64,000 nucleotides of DNA from Stappia sp. MMSF_3263 (lineage in GTDB: Bacteria > Pseudomonadota > Alphaproteobacteria > Rhizobiales > Stappiaceae). Shown here piece after piece: positions 39,585 to 48,029 of the stretch (position 1 is its first letter; every line of letters begins with the position of its first letter). The position numbers and the translations under genes were made by a program. The stretch is taken from the NCBI RefSeq assembly GCF_030733745.1, contig NZ_JASHIK010000014.1, positions 62,001-126,000 on the forward strand. The letters run 5' to 3'. The notes beneath the pieces were generated by a model that ran no database searches, was not told the DNA's origin, and worked only from the letters and a program-made list of their open reading frames with translations.

Positions 39585-40925
39585 TCAGTAGAGAGGCGGG
39601 AGTGCCCTCCCGTCCCGGACCGTATCATGCGCGGCGCACTGGCGCGCGAGCCTTGCTGTGATGATACGACCCGGATCGGGTTGCAACCCCGGAACAAATA
39701 CCCGTGTCACGTTTACTCCCAGATTGGCACGGGTGAGATCAATTAACAGTACGGTGAACCCCGCATGCAGCAGGGCTGCGAGCGGGTCCGCACCTGCGTC
39801 TGCCCGGTCTCCCGCGTGCACCGCGTCCACTGTTTCGGCGGCGATACCGGCCGGTTGCAGGATCGGCCAGTCATGCCGCACCTGTTCGCGCCTTGCCAGA
39901 TGGATCCGGTCCATGTCGTTGAGCGCGGCCTCCCCGGCCTCCGCGCGCTTGGCATCGACCAGCCTGTCGGCAAGTTCGATCTGCATCAGTTCCTGCAAGG
40001 CCGCGGACAGGGCTCTTGCCCGCGTGGCCCGCGCCGCGAAGCCGTAGGCAAAGCCGCCACCGGAGGCATCCACCGAGAGGGCCGCGGCCACGGGAATGCC
40101 GATGTCGGTGGTCAGGTCCAGAAACCATGTTCGTCGCTGCGTGCGGCCACGGCGCCAGTCCGCCAGGCATCCCGAGATCGCGGCTTCGGCCAGCGCCTCC
40201 TGCGCAAAGCCGCGCGCGCGCCGGCCACCGCGCCACCACAGCGCGACCGCATCCCGCTCGATCCACTCGAACAACGCATGCCGGCGCGCCGACGCCGCGT
40301 CGCGGCCGGCGGCAACGCCCAGCCCGGGCGCGAAAGGGACGGCGCTCGCCGGACCGCTGTCGCGACGTCGCCAGACAAGGCTTGCGGGCAGCCTCACATC
40401 GATGTCGCGGGCAAGGTCGCGGGCAACCGCTTCCCCATCCGGCGCCGGATCCGCCCCGTCGGCCGGCGCCTCCCCGACCAGTCCGGCGAGCAGTGCCGCC
40501 GGCAACGCGGGTTCCGCGCCGTTCGCGCTCCGGGCCCGTGTCTCGTCCTCGCATTCGAACTGGCTGGCGAATTCGGCCGCTTCCGCCACGCAGGCTCGGA
40601 ACGCGGCCAGCCGCGTTTCGCCCATGCCGGAAACGGACCCGCGCGCCGGCGCCAGCGCGCCAAAGGCGGACGCGGTCGCCTGGGCGCCAAAACAGTAAAG
40701 ACCAGGCGCATCCGGCACCGGCAGCTCGAACAGCCGGTCGAGCCGGGCGGCGACGGACAACAGCGCAGCAAGATCGGGATCGCCCACGGGCACTCCGCCC
40801 GCCCCCTCGCCCAGATAGGCAAGGAAGGCCCGCACCCGCTCGTCGCAGTCTGCCGACAGCCCGCCGGAGGCAACCGCATCGCCTGCCAGTTGCAAGGTCC
40901 GTCGCGTCTCCTCGCGCATCCGCAT
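39585..40925 (-). CDS. Stand-alone YcaO-family enzyme
   Basis: This 446-residue protein has YcaO features in order: SGMGETRLAAFRACVAEAAE (99-118); GRDAASARRHALFEWIERDA (207-225), which holds the ExxER type ATP/Mg motif; LTTDIGIPVAAALS (271-284); ALQELMQIE (309-317), matching QExxQ; and VNVTRVFVPGLQP (405-417). YcaO enzymes use ATP to activate backbone amides, giving azolines, thioamides or amidines, or act on ribosomal S12 when paired with RimO. The end reads LPPLY rather than the PxPxP tail of azoline-forming members. No E1-like, TfuA or dehydrogenase partner is visible. It lies upstream of the SARP gene on the same strand with a 94-bp gap. Confidence 0.8.
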   Translation of the reverse strand: MRMREETRRTLQLAGDAVASGGLSADCDERVRAFLAYLGEGAGGVPVGDPDLAALLSVAARLDRLFELPVPDAPGLYCFGAQATASAFGALAPARGSVSGMGETRLAAFRACVAEAAEFASQFECEDETRARSANGAEPALPAALLAGLVGEAPADGADPAPDGEAVARDLARDIDVRLPASLVWRRRDSGPASAVPFAPGLGVAAGRDAASARRHALFEWIERDAVALWWRGGRRARGFAQEALAEAAISGCLADWRRGRTQRRTWFLDLTTDIGIPVAAALSVDASGGGFAYGFAARATRARALSAALQELMQIELADRLVDAKRAEAGEAALNDMDRIHLARREQVRHDWPILQPAGIAAETVDAVHAGDRADAGADPLAALLHAGFTVLLIDLTRANLGVNVTRVFVPGLQPDPGRIITARLARQCAAHDTVRDGRALPPLY

Positions 40926-41371
40926 CCTTCCCCCGAGCGGCTCCCCGCCCGTTCCCCGTTCCGCCGCGACACTGCCGCGCCCCCGGCAATAACGCCCTGC
41001 TCAAAAGATGAGCGGAAAAATCACGGACAGATAACGCTAGCTGGTGTTGTATCGGAAAATCAAATGGATGGGGGGACACGGCAGGCTTGCCAGGTACGAG
41101 ATTGCGTGCCGGGAGCATGACGGAGCCGGTTTGACCTCCCCCAGTTGACGCGCGGATGTCCGACGGACGATCCGTACCGGTTTCCCGGCGTGAATGCGGT
41201 TCACGCCGCGCGCACGGGGTGCGCGGCAGGCGTTTCAGGAGTGCCCTCGCGGCACCTTTTCGAACGGCATCGCCGTATCGAACCGGAGGTTCGCCCCTCC
41301 GGACAGGTGATGCGAGACACATGCGGACAATCCAGGCTTGTTTTCAGGCTTCGGATCGCACGTGACCCAAC

Positions 41372-41406
41372 TGGGCCGGGTCCATAACCCGATCCGGCCC
41401 ATTTTT
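41372..41406 (+). terminator. Plus-strand Rho-independent terminator 1
   Basis: TGGGCCGG pairs with CCGGCCCA, with an inner GGGT/ACCC pair, followed by TTTTT at 41402-41406. Both flanking genes are on the minus strand, so this must end a plus-strand transcript that starts in the 40.93-41.37 kb region, where I find no convincing coding sequence. Confidence 0.7.
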
Positions 41407-41585
41407 CGGCGACCGCTTCGCCGGACGCGTGGTTGGGGCCTCGGGACGGCTTGCGACAGTCTTCGGCCGATCGCCGCATTCGCGATCGCGCCCAACGGTT
41501 TTTCGGCGCCTGAGCGTCAAAATCATAGGCCTGGCGGCAGCAGGAAATTCATACAGGCATAGTCCAGAGGGTTTCACGAAGAATG

Positions 41586-41622
41586 CCGCCCATTCGCGCC
41601 TGCACGCGGATGGGCGGTTTTT
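41586..41622 (+). terminator. Plus-strand Rho-independent terminator 2
   Basis: CCGCCCAT-T-CGCG pairs with CGCG-G-ATGGGCGG, then TTTTTC. It is strong and oriented only for the plus strand. The transcript it ends would lie between terminator 1 and here, about 150-215 nt, the size of a small RNA. No coding region with a ribosome site fits. Confidence 0.8.
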
Positions 41623-41773
41623 CTTTGCCCGTGACCCGGCTCCCGCGCCCGAAGACAAAGAAAGGCCGGAGCCTTGCCGGCACCGGCCTTGAGTTGGCAG
41701 GCATGGTGCAGTCCCGGATGTGCCTCCGGGCTTTCCGCCGGAGCAGCGTCAGGCCGCAGACCGGGGAAACGGA

Positions 41774-43138
41774 TCAGGCCTTCTTGCGTCGTTCCTGCCC
41801 GCAGGTGCGGATCTCGGCGAAGAAGTCCCGCACCTGTTCGGAAATCTGCGAGGACTGGCTGCGCAACGACCCCGACACCTGGAGGAAGTCCTGGGCTGCG
41901 TGCTCGGTCTTCTCGATGGCGTCGTTGACGCCGCCGACATTGCGGGTCAGCGTCAGCGTGCCTTGCGCCGCGTGCTGGACGTTCATGGAAATCTCGCGCG
42001 TCGCCGCACCCTGCTCCTCGACCGCAGCCGCGATGGCAGCCGTCAGCGTGTCGATCTCGCCGACCGTCGAGGCGATGGAGCCGATCGTGTCCACCGCGCG
42101 GGTGGTCGCCCCCTGGACCTCGGCAATCTGCTTGGCGATGTCCTCTGTCGCCTTCGACGTCTGGCTGGCGAGTTGCTTCACCTCCTGAGCGACGATCGCG
42201 AAGCCGCGGCCGGCATCGCCCGCGCGGGCCGCCTCGATGGTCGCGTTCAGCGCCAGGAGGTTGGTCTGCTCGGCAATCGCCTGGATCAGGCCGATCACGT
42301 CGCCAATCTTCTGGGCGTTGGTGGACAGCTGGCCGACTTCCCTCGAAACGCTTTCGGTGACCACGTTGGCCCGGCGCGCCACGTCCGAGGCGCCGGTGAT
42401 CTGCCGGCCGATCTCCTCGATCGAGGAGGACAGCTCCTCCGCCGCCGAGGCAACCGTCTGGACGCTGACCGAGGTCTGCTCCGATGCCGCCGAGGCGGAG
42501 ACCGCCTCCTGGGAGGCGGCGCTTGCCACCGACGACAGGGTGCCGGCCTGCGACTGCATCTTGTCGGCCGTCGTGTCGACCGTCTGCAACGACACCTCGA
42601 CCTTCGTCTTGAAGCGATCGATGGCATCGCTCAGGCCACGCGTTTGCGCCTCCTGGGCTTCCATCAGGATCTGCTGGTAGGTGGAGATGGCAAAGTCGAG
42701 ATCCAGCAGCACCGCCTTGTTCAGCGCCTGGACGGCCGCCGTCGCCTTGGCCGGCGACAGCCGATAGCGGCGAATGACAACCTCGACCAACTCGTTGAGG
42801 ACGTACTGATAGCCGGCGATATACCAGCGCGGCTCCAGGCCGATCCGGCTGTGGGCGCGGCCGATGCGGTCGATGCTGCTGACATACTCATCGTCGAACT
42901 TGGCGGCGAACAGGCGCTGCCAGTGCTTTTTCTGCGCCGATTCCAGAGATGCCTGACGATCGCCGAGCAGGGCCTTCAGCGTCGGCTGGTGGGCCAGATG
43001 CACGTAGAACCGCGACAGGATGCGATCCAGCTCAGGCTCAACGATCTTCCACAGCGCGCGCAACTGCACCCGGGCTTCGTCCTCGATCCTGGCAAACGCC
43101 AGCCGTTCCATCGTGTGTGCTGAATCCATGCCCGACAT
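41774..43138 (-). CDS. Globin-coupled chemoreceptor (HemAT type)
   Basis: This 454-residue cytoplasmic methyl-accepting protein has an N-terminal sensor-globin domain (about 10-165) with proximal heme His96 in [21 protein letters not shown] methyl-accepting signalling coiled coil follows, with the conserved hairpin tip around [23 protein letters not shown]. No transmembrane helix is present, consistent with HemAT-like oxygen sensors. It should bind O2 through heme and steer CheA. The ATG at 43138 has GAGG 9 nt upstream. ATGs at 43147 and 43129 are alternatives. It is transcribed alone. Confidence 0.92.
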   Translation of the reverse strand: MSGMDSAHTMERLAFARIEDEARVQLRALWKIVEPELDRILSRFYVHLAHQPTLKALLGDRQASLESAQKKHWQRLFAAKFDDEYVSSIDRIGRAHSRIGLEPRWYIAGYQYVLNELVEVVIRRYRLSPAKATAAVQALNKAVLLDLDFAISTYQQILMEAQEAQTRGLSDAIDRFKTKVEVSLQTVDTTADKMQSQAGTLSSVASAASQEAVSASAASEQTSVSVQTVASAAEELSSSIEEIGRQITGASDVARRANVVTESVSREVGQLSTNAQKIGDVIGLIQAIAEQTNLLALNATIEAARAGDAGRGFAIVAQEVKQLASQTSKATEDIAKQIAEVQGATTRAVDTIGSIASTVGEIDTLTAAIAAAVEEQGAATREISMNVQHAAQGTLTLTRNVGGVNDAIEKTEHAAQDFLQVSGSLRSQSSQISEQVRDFFAEIRTCGQERRKKA

Positions 43139-43450
43139 CGGTGCCATCCTCGTTACATGACGCTGCGTCGACGCTGGATGGAGTCGGTTTCCAAAGTACT
43201 AATGAAAATAATTCTTTTAATAAAGGCATGATTCTACAGTTTAGCAAAGCCAAATATTAGAGAGCCGATATAATAAGTAATTTATACTAGACTGGATCGC
43301 AGGGCAGGAGATCGCGCCTGCGGATTTTTGCCCCTGCGCCTGCCCTCGCCTGGCAGGAGCGCCTGAGCCTCAAAAGAAATGATTTTTTGCAGGGAGACAT
43401 CATCGGCCGTGCGCAGGCGCCGACATGCCAGGCCGGCCTGATCGGCGGGC
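43139..43450. other. AT-rich promoter region of the chemoreceptor
   Basis: About 310 bp between the chemoreceptor start and tRNA-Gln. The 43190-43290 part is strongly AT-rich, with several TATAAT-like words, and probably holds the chemoreceptor promoter. I see no gene in it. Confidence 0.45.
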
Positions 43451-43525
43451 TGGCTGGGGCGGCAGGATTCGAACCTGCGAATGGCGGCACCAAAAGCCGC
43501 TGCCTTACCACTTGGCGACGCCCCA
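43451..43525 (-). tRNA. tRNA-Gln (anticodon TTG)
   Basis: On the minus strand the acceptor stem is TGGGGCG/CGCCCCA. The D-arm is CCAAGTGGTAAGG, the anticodon stem GCGGC/GCCGC with loop TTTTGGT gives TTG, and the T-arm holds GGTTCGAATC. Discriminator G and an encoded CCA follow (43451-43453). Confidence 0.95.
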
Positions 43526-43801
43526 ATTTGCTGGCGGCCTGTATAGCGAGCGCGCCCGCGCCGCGCAAGCGGGGCGTTGGCCCTTCAGCATGCTTGTTTC
43601 AACAGGCGGACCGTGGGTGCAGGCACAATCCGGCCTTGGCGACAAGCTCATCCACAGGCACGTGAAAATGCGATGCAACGACAGGGTTGCGGAGCCCCCA
43701 TCCGGGTGATATGAACCCGCCACGCCATCGACGAGCGCCGGACACCCGACCCGGTCAAACGCTCGTCGCCCACCGTCTCGCGGTGTTTCGGCGCATGGAT
43801 T

Positions 43802-43878
43802 CGGAGTGTAGCGCAGCCTGGTAGCGCACCTCGTTCGGGACGAGGGGGTCGCAGGTTCAAATCCTGCCACTCCGACCA
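43802..43878 (+). tRNA. tRNA-Pro (anticodon CGG)
   Basis: The acceptor stem is CGGAGTG/CACTCCG. The D-arm contains AGCCTGGTAGCGC, the anticodon stem CCTCG/CGAGG with loop TTCGGGA gives CGG, the T-arm contains GGTTCAAATC, and ACCA is encoded at the 3' end. A stretch of foreign-looking DNA starts directly after it. Confidence 0.96.
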
Positions 43879-44330
43879 AACAAATTCAGATACTTAGATG
43901 AGTTGCGCTTCCCTGTCACAGGGCTAGCCCGACAGTTATCCCGACAAATACGCCCTGAAACGCATATCCCCAGCCCCTACCCGTCCGCCCTCGGGCCGCG
44001 CGCCACGATCCGTAGCGCGTCGTCGGCAAGGGGCCACTGCAACCGCAAGGCCCCCTCAGCCGGTGCGGCGATTACTCGACGACCTGGGGCGTCACGGCAC
44101 CATGACGCCGGAGGAAGAAGCCACGCAGCTCGCGCGCATCAACGACGGCGCATGGAGCAAAGTCGGGTTCGGAACGAGCTCCGTGTCTCTAAGTGACCGA
44201 CAGCAATGCAGCTTGAACATCCGCCACTCGCATTTTGGCTGCATTGTCACTCAATGCAATTTATTATAGATTAAAGATAATTGTCGTGGTATTTTTTCAA
44301 ATATTTATATATATAATTGAGGAGGTTGCG
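43879..44330. other. Junction region after tRNA-Pro
   Basis: 450 bp from the tRNA-Pro 3' end to the DUF4403-like gene. It contains the gene remnant above and then a drop to AT-rich sequence from about 44200, which supplies the promoter of the next gene. No integrase gene and no clear copy of the tRNA 3' end is seen. Confidence 0.4.
43977..44100 (-). pseudogene. 3'-end gene remnant (paralogous to 46096-46167)
   Basis: On the minus strand a frame ends ...LQWPLADDALRIVARGPRADG-stop at 43977. Nothing upstream gives a start or a full domain. The same coding signature, LRIVARG[A/P]R[A/E]DG, recurs at 46096-46167 on the same strand. Both look like C-terminal leftovers of one gene family. An SOS-response-associated peptidase is only a guess. 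The DNA core shared is 19 bp (43999-44017 and 46136-46154, one mismatch). Confidence 0.4.
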
Positions 44331-46070
44331 ATGAGCAGGTTTTCTTCAATATGCTTACTGGCCACTCTCTTTTTGACTGGATGCGACAACTGGGACGCCA
44401 AAGCGCCACCCGAGACGCAGGCCAACGAACCAAGTATTTCAATTCCGGCCTCCTATGCGCATGTACCGCTCTCCATCAAGACATCGATGATCGAAGAGGC
44501 TGTGCTTCAACGCGCATCTGTCGGCCCCATCTTCAACGGGCGAACAGATGAAATCAGCGCTGATATCGGCGCCGAAGAAGACATTCCGGCAGTGATCGAA
44601 AAAGTGATTGTCACACCGTACAAAGCCGCCGGTTGCGCAGTTAAACAGGTGACATCCAGTTGTCCGAAATCAATTGAAAAGCGCATCAAGGAGCGTTGTT
44701 TCAGGAACTTCAGGATTTGGGACTGTTTCCGGACAATCACGGAAACCGTCTATGTTCCATGTGTCCGCGATGTCCAGCAGTGTTGGCCCGAGATCAAGGA
44801 AGTAATCGAGTCACACGTAGTCGTTCCCGCCACGATCAAGGACTGCCTGCTACCAACGTCCGTCTGGTTTAACTATGCAGGTTGGCTTCGTCAGTTCGAC
44901 GTCGAGGCTCATGGCCGGGACCTGACTGTGTCCGGCGTCGTCGATACGACCGTATCTGTCGACATCAAGCAGGGCGTGCTTAGTGCTTCAATGAAGGTGA
45001 AGGGAGCGCTGAAGTGTGACATCAAACTCGGACTTGATATGACTGTCAGAACAACAGTGCAGGGAGATGCTTCAGTCGACATCGAGATCACACGGTTTAA
45101 TCTGGATACGAAGCATCTTTGCATCCCCGGCGCGGTTCAACTCACAGATTTGACTCTGTTGAATACAAACTTGTTTCTCCACAAGGAACTCTTGAAGGAA
45201 GTATTAAAGAAGCCATTTCTAAAAATTTTGAACCAGCAACTAGACAAGCAAATTGCTGACGACCTGAAATTTGCAGACCGTCTCCAGAAGATTGCCAATA
45301 GCATCAGCAAACCCATCGATCTGAAGAACGATGCATGGCTTCGCATCAATCCAGAGAAATTGTTGGCGAGTCAGTTCTCAGGTACCGGTTCCGGCCAATC
45401 CAACGTCCTTACTCTGGATGTGGCCGTTGAAGCCAGCCCGCGGATTGTGATTGGCTCACGGCCACCAGACGCACCCACGGGAGTGCCTCTGGCCTTCGCG
45501 GTACAGGACGATTTGCCAAAGGGGGTCGTTTTGTCGGCAAGCGCGAGTGTGCCACTAGCCCCAGTACGGGAAAAGCTGGCGAAGGAACTGTCCTCCTTTG
45601 TCGAAACTGAGTACCCGGATCAGCCTTATATGATCGCCGATGTTGGCCTCTACCAGAGCTCCGACAAATTCGTCATCTCCCTCTCCGTGGCCGAGCGTGA
45701 CGGAGGTGAAGTTGTCGGTACGCTATATGCTTGGGCAACTCCCCATCTAGATACCGATACCCGAACGATAGGGTTACGCGATGTTGGTTTCGATGTGGAT
45801 TCAGAGCGCGTGATCGCAAAGCTCGCCAACTGGCTGCTTTCTTCCCGTATCGAAAGCAAGATCGAAGAGAAGGCCGTCTGGGCTTACGGTGGGGAGCTAA
45901 AGCGACTGCAGGAGGACCTGGTCAGTTTCGAGGATGACAGTTCTTCCGGTATCTTCAGAGGAGCCGTCGACGAGATTGAGCCGATGTCGATCTGGATTGG
46001 CGGGGGCGCCATTAACGTGCTCGCTAAGGCAACAGGAAAAGGCTCGTTCGAGTTCAGACCGAATCTGTGA
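44331..46070 (+). CDS. DUF4403-like lipoprotein
   Basis: This 579-residue precursor has a lipoprotein signal (MSRFSSICLLATLFLTGC, Cys18). The mature protein is beta-rich with repeats of alternating hydrophobic residues, starting with SISIPASYAHVPLS. This suits the lipid-binding-barrel-like DUF4403 family, though the match is by pattern only. A Cys-rich insertion (about residues 95-165, eight Cys, several in pairs) is unusual and may form disulfides in the periplasm. GAGGAGG precedes the ATG by 5 nt. GC and codon use are clearly lower than in the flanking genes. With its place next to tRNA-Pro and an IS fragment, this suggests horizontal gain. Confidence 0.65.
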   Translation: MSRFSSICLLATLFLTGCDNWDAKAPPETQANEPSISIPASYAHVPLSIKTSMIEEAVLQRASVGPIFNGRTDEISADIGAEEDIPAVIEKVIVTPYKAAGCAVKQVTSSCPKSIEKRIKERCFRNFRIWDCFRTITETVYVPCVRDVQQCWPEIKEVIESHVVVPATIKDCLLPTSVWFNYAGWLRQFDVEAHGRDLTVSGVVDTTVSVDIKQGVLSASMKVKGALKCDIKLGLDMTVRTTVQGDASVDIEITRFNLDTKHLCIPGAVQLTDLTLLNTNLFLHKELLKEVLKKPFLKILNQQLDKQIADDLKFADRLQKIANSISKPIDLKNDAWLRINPEKLLASQFSGTGSGQSNVLTLDVAVEASPRIVIGSRPPDAPTGVPLAFAVQDDLPKGVVLSASASVPLAPVREKLAKELSSFVETEYPDQPYMIADVGLYQSSDKFVISLSVAERDGGEVVGTLYAWATPHLDTDTRTIGLRDVGFDVDSERVIAKLANWLLSSRIESKIEEKAVWAYGGELKRLQEDLVSFEDDSSSGIFRGAVDEIEPMSIWIGGGAINVLAKATGKGSFEFRPNL

Positions 46071-46095
46071 TGTCCAGCGGAACGTAGTTCTTAGC

Positions 46096-46167
46096 TTACT
46101 CGGCCAACGGTTCCTTGCCGTCTTCGCGCGCGCCCCGCGCCACGATCCGCAGCGACCCATTGGCCTG
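46096..46167 (-). pseudogene. 3'-end gene remnant cut by the IS element
   Basis: The minus-strand frame ends ...NGSLRIVARGAREDGKEPLAE-stop at 46096. Upstream it is broken at about 46168 by the left end of the IS3-like element. It is homologous to the remnant at 43977. Confidence 0.45.
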
Positions 46168-46221
46168 CTGCCGGTTTCGTGGACACTGAGATAAGGTGTT
46201 TTACGGAACCGGAGAGTTGGA

Positions 46222-46512
46222 ATGCAGAGAAGGAAGTTCAGCCGCGAGCTCAAGCTTGAGGCGGTGAGGCTGGTGAAGGATCGAGGCGTTTCGGTGGCCT
46301 AGGCTGCCCGCGGCCTTGATGTCCACGAGAACGTGCTGCGCAAATGGGTGCGCGAGCTATCGGGTGATCCGCAGCATGCGTTTCCCGGCCATGGGCAGAT
46401 GAAGCCGGAACAGCAGGAGATTGACCGGCTGCGCAAGGAAGTCGCGAAGCTGAAGGCGGAGCGTGACATCCAAAAAAAGGCCGCAGCCTTCTTCGCGAGG
46501 GAAGCGATATGA
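46222..46512 (+). pseudogene. IS3 orfA with an internal stop
   Basis: This 96-codon frame starts MQRRKFSRELKLEAVRLVKD and has the helix-turn-helix and leucine-zipper-like parts of IS3 OrfA (DVHENVLRKWVREL, EQQEIDRLRKEV). Codon 27 (46300-46302) is TAG where homologues commonly have Gln (GVSVAQAAR). The gene is therefore dead unless suppressed. Its TGA overlaps the ATG of orfB. Confidence 0.85.
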
Positions 46513-46692
46513 GGTTCGCTTTCATCGCGAAGCACCGGACCGTCTGGCCGGTGGCATGGCTGTGCGATGCGCTGGATGTCTCCCGCTCGGGCTTCCATAC
46601 CTGGCTCAACCGACGCCCAAGCGCCCGCTCCCGGCGCGACGAGGTCCTGGTGACTGCGATCTATCGGAGCTTCAAGAGCACCGACCGGAGCC
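46509..46692 (+). pseudogene. IS3 orfB, N-terminal fragment
   Basis: The frame starts MRFAFIAKHRTVWPVAWLCD and follows IS3 OrfB for about 61 codons up to AIYRSFKSTDRS. There the expected DR-x-YG-x-RR segment is replaced by unrelated sequence. The integrase core is absent. Confidence 0.85.
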
Positions 46693-46896
46693 GACGACAT
46701 ACAGCCCGCCGTCGCGAGTGCAGCGCATGTAAGCGTCGCGACCATCGCGCGGCGCGGCACTGTTGTCCGCCGCAACGACCGGGAGCTTGCCGTGGAGTTC
46801 AGTTCCGAAGCAGAATCCCGCGCCGCCTAGGGCGCGCCGTCGCTCCATCGCGCGCGGCAGGCCGGAAACGTCCGATGCGGGCGATTTGCATGGCAT
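46693..46896 (-). pseudogene. Possible gene remnant abutting the IS breakpoint
   Basis: On the minus strand a frame with protein-like content (MERRRALGGAGFCFGTEL..., RDGRDAYMRCTRDGGLYVV) runs into the truncated IS end. It may be the 5' part of a gene lost when the IS was cut. No family is recognised, and composition alone does not prove that it was coding. Confidence 0.3.
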
Positions 46897-46990
46897 GAAC
46901 GTATCGGTCTCGCGGTACGGCCGGGCCGTCGCCGTTGGCGTTGCCTCGGCGCCCCCTGCCCCGGATGATGACCTGACAGGGCTGCGCCCC

Positions 46991-47320
46991 TCACACCGCC
47001 CCGCGCGGGCCGGCAATGATGACGGCGGCGCCGGCAAGGCAGAGGGTTGCGCCGATCAGGTCCCACCGATCGGGACGCAGGCCCTCGAAGAGCCACAGCC
47101 AGCCGAGCGAAGCCGCGATATAGACACCGCCATAGGCGGCGAAGGTGCGCCCGGCGGCCGGGCTGTCGACCAGGGCAAGCAGCACCGCGAAGAAGACCAG
47201 CGAGAGCGTGCCGGGCACCAGCCACAGAGGCGACTTGTCCGCCCGCAGCCAGGCCCAGAAGGCGTAGCAACCGGCGATCTCGGCCAGCGCTGCCGCAATG
47301 TAGAGGATGATGGTCTGCAT
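46991..47320 (-). CDS. YnfA-family (UPF0060) membrane protein
   Basis: This 109-residue inner-membrane protein has four helices. It starts [22 protein letters not shown] and ends with the [17 protein letters not shown] helix, as in YnfA. The [17 protein letters not shown] segment is diagnostic. The family is related to small multidrug-resistance transporters, and its substrates are not established here. AAGGAA lies 8 nt before the ATG. Confidence 0.93.
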   Translation of the reverse strand: MQTIILYIAAALAEIAGCYAFWAWLRADKSPLWLVPGTLSLVFFAVLLALVDSPAAGRTFAAYGGVYIAASLGWLWLFEGLRPDRWDLIGATLCLAGAAVIIAGPRGAV

Positions 47321-47483
47321 GCCGGTTCCTTTTTGCGTCGCTCCCGTTTAGGGCATCCCATCGCCGTTCGATCAAGCATGGCAGCAGCCGGTTCCCACTT
47401 CTGTTTCCCGACGGAGCGGGAAACATGGACGGGCAATGCGCCGATGTGCTGAGATCCGAACGCGGACCGAACAAGGAAACACG

Positions 47484-47993
47484 ATGCAAAGACCGGGAAT
47501 GGCACTCGCCGCGCTGGCGCTCACAATAGCCGCGGCCAACGCGCAGACAGGCAGCACCGCGAGCGCGGAATGGGAGATCCACGGCGGGCCGCACCAGACC
47601 GAGACCCTGATCACGATGGGAGTGCTACGGAGCAAGCCCGAAAGCGGCGAGCGCACGATATTCGCCATGGCCTGTATCATGGACACGCTAAGTTTGTGGA
47701 TCGGGCGCGACAGGATTTTCAACGCAGATGCCGCCGAAGTGACGTACCGGATCGACGGGGGACCGCCTCACTCCGTGTCCATGCCCGCCCGTGAAAACAA
47801 GCGTACTTTCGAGCTCCCGGATGCCGACACAGCCAAGCCCTTCCTGGATCAGATTGTCGGGGGCCAGACGCTTGACGTGGTCATGCGCGACAAGGACACC
47901 GTCCTCATCGAGGCATCGTTCGACATCTCGCGCATGAGAGAGGCCTACGACATCGTCGTCCAACCCTGCGGCAAGCAAGACGTTCAACCCTGA
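47484..47993 (+). CDS. Small exported protein (VasI-like)
   Basis: The 169-residue precursor has a Sec signal (MQRPGMALAALALTIAAANA, cleavage after ANA). The mature part resembles VasI-like periplasmic proteins, with a beta-strand segment giving VTYRIDGGPPHS, an aromatic/Phe strand NKRTFELPDA, and a final helix with VVQPCG. Two Cys (in MACIMD and QPCG) could pair. It has no secretion system beside it, so a type VI link is not implied. The start at 47484 is favoured over the ATG at 47436 because the signal peptide begins there. Confidence 0.6.
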   Translation: MQRPGMALAALALTIAAANAQTGSTASAEWEIHGGPHQTETLITMGVLRSKPESGERTIFAMACIMDTLSLWIGRDRIFNADAAEVTYRIDGGPPHSVSMPARENKRTFELPDADTAKPFLDQIVGGQTLDVVMRDKDTVLIEASFDISRMREAYDIVVQPCGKQDVQP

Positions 47994-48029
47994 CACATTC
48001 GAAAGCGCGAGCTCGGCCAGCGCGAGCTC

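Larger units (their letters stand above)
40926..41773. other. 850-bp non-coding region with two plus-strand terminators
   Basis: This lies between the start of the YcaO gene and the stop of the chemoreceptor gene. Apart from the two terminators listed separately it holds an AT-richer segment at 41010-41075 that is the probable YcaO promoter. Short reading frames on both strands lack ribosome sites and composition typical of genes. Confidence 0.5.
46172..46692 (+). mobile_element. Truncated IS3-family insertion sequence
   Basis: The left end begins near TGGACACTGAGATAAGG. It carries orfA and the first third of orfB in the overlapping arrangement of IS3 elements, with a run of seven A (AAAAAAAGG at about 46470) suited to programmed frameshifting. 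The right two thirds of orfB, including the DDE catalytic region, and the right inverted repeat are missing. It cannot move by itself. Confidence 0.85.

Noticed and set aside
41145-41692. Short plus-strand frames near the two terminators as precursor peptides
   Set aside because: No ribosome sites, one runs through the strong terminator, and composition is non-protein-like. Non-coding RNA is the better reading.
43802-44330. Integrase-mediated attachment site at the tRNA-Pro 3' end
   Set aside because: I found no second copy of the tRNA 3' end and no integrase in the window.
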